Shown here in pieces: positions 59,712-64,000 of a stretch of DNA of 64,000 bases. The DNA comes from an uncultured Muribaculaceae bacterium (GTDB lineage Bacteria; Bacteroidota; Bacteroidia; Bacteroidales; Muribaculaceae): NCBI GenBank assembly GCA_910578385.1, contig CAJTQV010000007.1, positions 62,001-126,000 of the forward strand, given 5' to 3'. Positions within the stretch are counted from its first letter, which is position 1; each line of letters begins with the position of its first letter. Position numbers and translations under genes: made by a program. Under the pieces are notes generated by a model. The model saw only the letters and a program-made list of their open reading frames with translations, was not told where the DNA came from and ran no database searches.

Positions 59712-62467
59712 TATGCCCCCTCCATCTGGCGTGCCACAAGTTCCTGCATCACGCCGATTTCCTCCTCGGGCACATTGAAATTAAGTTCGTCATGAACCTG
59801 CATTATCATGCGTGAGCGCAGACCGCGTTCACGCATTTCTTTATATATGCGTATCATTGCCACCTTGATGATGTCGGCCGCCGTTCCCTGTATAGGAGCG
59901 TTTATGGCATTTCGCTCGGCATATCCGCGCACCACCGGATTACGACTGTTGATGTCGGGCAGCATGCGCTTGCGCCCCATGCGCGTCTCGACATACCCGT
60001 TCTCTCGTGCATGTTCCACACTGTCGGCCATATATTTCTTGACCGTCGGGAATGTCAGGAAATAATTGTCAATTATCTCCTTCGCCTCGCCTCGCGGAAT
60101 TCCGAGACGTGTAGATAGGCCGAAGGCCGATATGCCGTAGACTATTCCGAAATTCGCCGTCTTTGCGTGGCGGCGCTCGTTGGCTGTCACGTCATCGAGT
60201 TCCTTATGGTATATCTTCGCCGCCGTTATGGCATGTATGTCCCTGCCGTGGCGGAATGCGTCGAGCATGATCTCATCGCCGCTGAAATCCGCCAACAGAC
60301 GCAGTTCAATCTGAGAGTAGTCGGCCGAAAGGAACAGACAGCCCGGCTCGGCTATGAACGCGCGGCGGATCTCGCGTCCTTCATCATCGCGCACCGGAAT
60401 GTTCTGAAGGTTAGGAGCCGACGACGACAGACGCCCCGTGGCCGTCACGGTCTGGTTGTAATTCGTATGCACACGTCCCGTTTCCGGATTGATAGCTGCC
60501 GGAAGAGCCGTTATGTAAGTATTCAGCAGTTTCTTCAACGCACGGAATTCAATTATCTTCGCAGCGATCGGATGCTTCGGAATCAGTTTCTCAAGCACAT
60601 CCTCGCTCGTGCTGTATTGTCCGGTCTTGGTCTTCTTCGCCTTCGGGTCCAGTCCGAGACGGTCGAAGAGAATCTCCCCCACTTTCGCAGGTGAGCCGAC
60701 ATTGAACTCCTCTCCGGCCATTTCATAAATCTCATGTTCGAGATCCGAGATGCGGCTCTCCATATCCTTCTCAGCCTCCTTGAGGGCGGCTGTGTCTATC
60801 CTTACTCCGGTCATCTCCATCTCGGCCAATACCGGTACAAGGGGCATCTCTATGTCGCGCAGAAGAGCCTCCATGCCTCCGGCACGTACCGCCTCTTCCA
60901 GAGGCTCCCGCAGACGTAGTGCTACGTCGGCCTGCTCGCATGCCCACAGTCCGGTCAGCTCTATGTCCGTGCCTGAGCTGTCGCGGTTCTTGGTTCCGCG
61001 CCTTGATGTCGTTGTCTTGCCCGGGTACGGCTTCATCTCATATTGCAGATATATCGGGGCGAGCGATTCAGCACCATGGCGCATCTCCGGCTGGAGTACA
61101 TAATGGGCGAGGGCCACATCATAGAAATTCACAAGCGCAGGTGCCGAGTCCGTGCGTCGTCGTCCGGCCACCACGTAATCGCGCTTGGCATTGAAGCTCA
61201 CTTTCTCTATGTCACCGCGTGCCATAATGTCGAGCACTGCAGCTGTGCCCTCCGCAAAATCTGCCGGTACGAAGAAGGCCTTCCCTTCCGATGTCGCCAC
61301 TGCCGTGCCGATCCATGCCGACATGGCATCATTCTCGCCGTCGGCCATCACGAACAGGCCGCAACGCTCCGCAGTCTCAAGCCCGCGCTTCATCTCGGCA
61401 AGGGCTGTGGTGTCGGTCACCATCCGGTAATCCGCGCCGCTCATGTCGGCTTTCCTTATATAAGAAGGAGTTTCCTCCTCCTTTTCGGTCATGACCGCGC
61501 TTTCCTCACCCCCGAAGTCAGCATCATCAAACAGCGATGGTGCGCCCTGCGGAGCAGCCGGCTTGGCCTCCGGCTTGACAGTTCCAATACCCTTGTCGAG
61601 ACGCTTGGCCACACGGTCCATCAATGTCTTGAACTCAAGCTCGCGGAATATGGCGAACAGCTTGTCTCGGTCCACCGGACGTCTCACAAGGTCATCCGGC
61701 TCTATGCCCACCGGAACATCCGTGCGTATCGTGGCCAGATATTTGGAGAACTTGATCTGCTCCGCGTTCTCCTCCACCTTTTTCTTTATGGCGCCTTTCA
61801 GTTCCGAGGTATGCTCCAGCAGATTCTCTACCGAGCCGAACTCATTTATCAGCTTCACGGCGGTCTTCTCACCCACACCGGGGCAACCCGGTATGTTGTC
61901 AATCTTGTCACCCATCAGCGCGAGCAGGTCGATGACCTGACCGGTGTTCTGTATGCCGTAACGCTCGCAGACCTCCTCCTCGCCGCGCAGCTCGAAGTCC
62001 TGCCCACGGTAGGCAGGCTTATACTGCAGCACACCGGGGCTGACCAACTGACCGAAATCCTTGTCCGGAGTCATCATATAGGTGGTGAAATCCTCCTTCT
62101 CGGCCATCTTGGCGAGGGTGCCGATCACGTCGTCGGCCTCATAGCCCTCCACTTCCACAACCGGAATATTGTAAGCCTTCACAATCTCCTTGATGATAGG
62201 CACCGAGAGCTTTATATCCTCCGGGGTTGCGGAACGCTCAGCCTTGTAGCCCTCATAGGCTTCATTACGGAACGTCGGTCCCGCCGGGTCGAAGCAGACC
62301 GCTATATGTGTGGGATTCTCCTTGCGAAGAAGTTCCTCCAGAGTATTGACAAACCCGAAAATGGCCGAGGTGTTGAACCCGGCCTGGGTTATGCGAGGCA
62401 TCTTTATAAGTGCGTAATAAGCCCTGAAAATAAGCGCATACGCATCGAGCAAAAAAAGTTTCTTCAT
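59648..62467 (-). CDS. polA: DNA polymerase I
   Basis: 939-residue enzyme with a 5'-3' exonuclease domain (N-terminal 290; FLLDAYALIFRAYYAL, DKDFGQLV, MGDKIDNIPG), a 3'-5' exonuclease-like domain (about 330-500) and the polymerase domain (SADYSQIELRLLA, the ANERRHAKTANFGIVYGIS O-helix and MQVHDELNF). In the proofreading domain the first acids (DGE) and an N-x3-D pair are present. The last metal-ligand position, usually Asp in an HxMDxLA context, reads Glu (RHGAESLA), so proofreading may be altered. The start at 62467 (MKKLFLLDAY) fits the family; an ATG at 62500 adds 11 residues. The 3' end overlaps the TrmH-type gene by 64 bases. Confidence 0.96.
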   Translation of the reverse strand: MKKLFLLDAYALIFRAYYALIKMPRITQAGFNTSAIFGFVNTLEELLRKENPTHIAVCFDPAGPTFRNEAYEGYKAERSATPEDIKLSVPIIKEIVKAYNIPVVEVEGYEADDVIGTLAKMAEKEDFTTYMMTPDKDFGQLVSPGVLQYKPAYRGQDFELRGEEEVCERYGIQNTGQVIDLLALMGDKIDNIPGCPGVGEKTAVKLINEFGSVENLLEHTSELKGAIKKKVEENAEQIKFSKYLATIRTDVPVGIEPDDLVRRPVDRDKLFAIFRELEFKTLMDRVAKRLDKGIGTVKPEAKPAAPQGAPSLFDDADFGGEESAVMTEKEEETPSYIRKADMSGADYRMVTDTTALAEMKRGLETAERCGLFVMADGENDAMSAWIGTAVATSEGKAFFVPADFAEGTAAVLDIMARGDIEKVSFNAKRDYVVAGRRRTDSAPALVNFYDVALAHYVLQPEMRHGAESLAPIYLQYEMKPYPGKTTTSRRGTKNRDSSGTDIELTGLWACEQADVALRLREPLEEAVRAGGMEALLRDIEMPLVPVLAEMEMTGVRIDTAALKEAEKDMESRISDLEHEIYEMAGEEFNVGSPAKVGEILFDRLGLDPKAKKTKTGQYSTSEDVLEKLIPKHPIAAKIIEFRALKKLLNTYITALPAAINPETGRVHTNYNQTVTATGRLSSSAPNLQNIPVRDDEGREIRRAFIAEPGCLFLSADYSQIELRLLADFSGDEIMLDAFRHGRDIHAITAAKIYHKELDDVTANERRHAKTANFGIVYGISAFGLSTRLGIPRGEAKEIIDNYFLTFPTVKKYMADSVEHARENGYVETRMGRKRMLPDINSRNPVVRGYAERNAINAPIQGTAADIIKVAMIRIYKEMRERGLRSRMIMQVHDELNFNVPEEEIGVMQELVARQMEGAYQGAVTLTASSGVATNWLDAH

Positions 62468-62564
62468 ACCTATATAACGCACCCGGCTCCCAAAACACAT
62501 AACGGTACCGCTCTTTTCTACATTAAAAGTTTCACTCTTTTAAAAGTTTCCCTCTTTTCTACAT

Positions 62565-62594
62565 AAAAAAGGTAGCTGCCCGAAAGCAGCTACC
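62565..62594 (-). terminator. Intrinsic terminator of the TPR gene
   Basis: GGTAGCTGC (62571-62579) and GCAGCTACC (62586-62594) form a nine-pair stem. On the - strand it is followed by a run of six T (62565-62570), fitting the end of the gene at 62660. Confidence 0.85.
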
Positions 62595-62659
62595 CTCTTT
62601 TATTTGTCCTTGCGTAGACTTTTATTTGTCCAAGTGTGGAGCTCCAGCTCCCGTTCTGC

Positions 62660-64000
62660 TCAGAGCATCGACAGGTTGTAGTTTGCGAACTCAAGGTCAT
62701 TCTGTGCGCGCTGACGGAGCGAGCTGTCAAGTTTCACGGCCTGACGCAGATTGTTCATCACCATGTTCTGGTTGTTGGTGCGTGCGCCCAGCACAGCCGA
62801 CAGATAGTAGGTAGTCGCATCCGGAGTCTTGATGGCTCCCAAGATGTCGCGTGCCTCCGTATAGTTCTTGTTCAGAATCTGGGCAAGAGCGGCATTGTTG
62901 GTCTTCTGGTCACCGAAAGTGCGGATAGCCTTCTGAAGGTCACCGTGAGCCAGATAGTAAACGCCCATCGCGTCAGCGACCTCAGGCACACCTGCGGCGG
63001 CGCCGAACTGCTCGTTGGCCTTCGAATAATCATGGTTGAGCATCGAGATAAGACCGAGGTTCATCTCCGGCTCCTTGGCCGAGGGATTCAGACGGTGTGC
63101 ATGTTCGAAATTAGCCTGTGCTCCTTCATAGTCACCTGCGATATACTGAGTCATACCGAGGTTGTTGAACGTGCGGTAATCTTTCGAATGAAGCTCTGCC
63201 GAAGTATTGTAGACCTCCATCTTCTTCATGTTGTCGTCAGTCAGGGTGGCGATGTAGAGCATCTCCTCCTCGGTCAGCTTCTGCGGATCCTTGTTGAAGA
63301 GGTCAACAAGCTCCTGGTCGCTCTTGCCGAGAGTGTTGATGGTAGCCATCACACGCGAATAACGGAGCTGCGGAAGAATCTGGTCTGCCAGCTCGTTGAA
63401 CACCGACGAGAGATTGCGGATCTCACGCTCACGCTCCACCGGATCCGGATAGAGCTTCAGGACGCTGAGGATAAGGTCTTTGTCCTGGATGTTGCTCTTC
63501 TCCACGAGCTTCTCGAAGCCCTCCCAGTCCTCGGGAGTAAAAGATGCTGTCAGCTCACCGAACTCAGTGATTTTGTCTTTCTTGAGCTGAGTCTCCATCA
63601 GCTTGGTGGTGTTAGCCTCGCGCTTCTCGGCAAGCTGGGTATTGAACTCAAGTGTTCCCTCGGGCGAAGCATAAGAATTGATGGTTATACCGGCAATCTC
63701 CTGATTGGGAGCCTTGTTGGCCTCCATCAGCTTCTTGTTGAGGTCGATATAGTCAGCCTTGTCTGTCTGGTTTGCGCGGATATTTGCCTGATTGATCAGG
63801 AAGTGGATATCGGCGGTGTACTTCTCAGAGATAACCTTCTGGAAATTATCCTTGGCAACAGCCGGATGCACGGTCTTGGCCGAAGCGAGAGTCGAGGTAG
63901 CGATGACACCCTCACCAACCTTCACACGGGGCAGAGAATAAACCTTGCCGTTCTGGTCAACCGAGAAATCAAGATAAAGGTTACTCTTGGCCATCTCAGG
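62660..64000 (-). CDS. TPR repeat protein with OmpA-like region, N-terminus beyond window
   Basis: At least 446 residues; the frame is still open at the window edge, so the true start is outside and the Met near 63994 is probably internal. The visible N-terminal part contains a beta-rich region and a segment ITINSYASPEGTLEFNTQLAEKREANTTKLM. The latter looks like the peptidoglycan-binding face of an OmpA-type domain. Tetratricopeptide repeats follow (about residues 265-440; FNNLGMTQYIAGDYEGAQANFEHAHRLNPSAKE is the clearest part). It is probably a periplasmic or outer-membrane-associated protein common in Bacteroidales, without a known function. Confidence 0.8.
   Translation of the reverse strand, partial: PEMAKSNLYLDFSVDQNGKVYSLPRVKVGEGVIATSTLASAKTVHPAVAKDNFQKVISEKYTADIHFLINQANIRANQTDKADYIDLNKKLMEANKAPNQEIAGITINSYASPEGTLEFNTQLAEKREANTTKLMETQLKKDKITEFGELTASFTPEDWEGFEKLVEKSNIQDKDLILSVLKLYPDPVEREREIRNLSSVFNELADQILPQLRYSRVMATINTLGKSDQELVDLFNKDPQKLTEEEMLYIATLTDDNMKKMEVYNTSAELHSKDYRTFNNLGMTQYIAGDYEGAQANFEHAHRLNPSAKEPEMNLGLISMLNHDYSKANEQFGAAAGVPEVADAMGVYYLAHGDLQKAIRTFGDQKTNNAALAQILNKNYTEARDILGAIKTPDATTYYLSAVLGARTNNQNMVMNNLRQAVKLDSSLRQRAQNDLEFANYNLSML

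Noticed and set aside
61043..62566. 507-codon open frame on the + strand
   Set aside because: Antisense to polA, which carries all polymerase motifs; no family sequence in the antisense product.
1..64000. tRNA or rRNA genes
   Set aside because: None noticed in the intergenic regions on either strand; a tRNA scan could not be run, so a missed one is possible.

Overview
The window looks like a chromosomal segment of a Bacteroidales bacterium, most likely of the Muribaculaceae type. The pointers are promoters of the Bacteroidota form TAnnTTTGC ahead of several genes, an absence of Shine-Dalgarno sequences, a DUF4254 protein beside a heptosyltransferase-type enzyme, a PorZ-like propeller protein, and moderately high GC content in the housekeeping parts. 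The family assignment is inference.

Layout. 1-17.5 kb is mainly housekeeping: a partial SDR, a long-chain acyl-CoA synthetase, prfB with a long structured leader, a convergent GT9/DUF4254 pair, a TGS-nucleoside kinase, mgtE, mutS, a radical SAM enzyme, an LD-carboxypeptidase, a PorZ-like protein and an acyltransferase. gmd follows at 17.5 kb. 18.7-25.5 kb holds a compact AT-richer block that I read as a candidate anti-phage system: a DnaG-like CHC2/Toprim primase, an unknown 281-residue protein, a 1310-residue reverse transcriptase fused to an HD phosphohydrolase, and an AbiGi-like protein whose start overlaps the RT stop. A three-way-junction RNA candidate follows it and a repeat-bearing leader precedes it.

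26.5-49.2 kb is a surface polysaccharide locus. It contains a glycerol-phosphate module (LicC-like cytidylyltransferase, HAD phosphatase, glycerol-1-phosphate dehydrogenase, TagB/TagF-like transferase), a Wzx flippase, many GT2 and GT4 transferases, a PIG-L deacetylase, ManC, an ATP-grasp enzyme, a Wzy-like polymerase, two hexapeptide acetyltransferases and a WecG/TagA transferase. One membrane acyltransferase is out of frame at a run of nine C and is probably phase variable. No initiating sugar-phosphate transferase or chain-length regulator is visible.

49.4-64 kb returns to housekeeping genes: ychF, a GlsB-like N-acyltransferase, cytidine deaminase, a LysM glucosaminidase, a flippase-like membrane protein, nadA, a TrmH-type methyltransferase, polA and a TPR protein cut by the window edge. 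Its intergenic spaces carry at least four families of small hairpin repeats. A gene-poor stretch at 56.2-58.2 kb holds two candidate small RNA units and a cluster of DnaA-box-like 9-mers next to an AT-rich tract. The strand C/G bias changes there, so this is a candidate replication origin.
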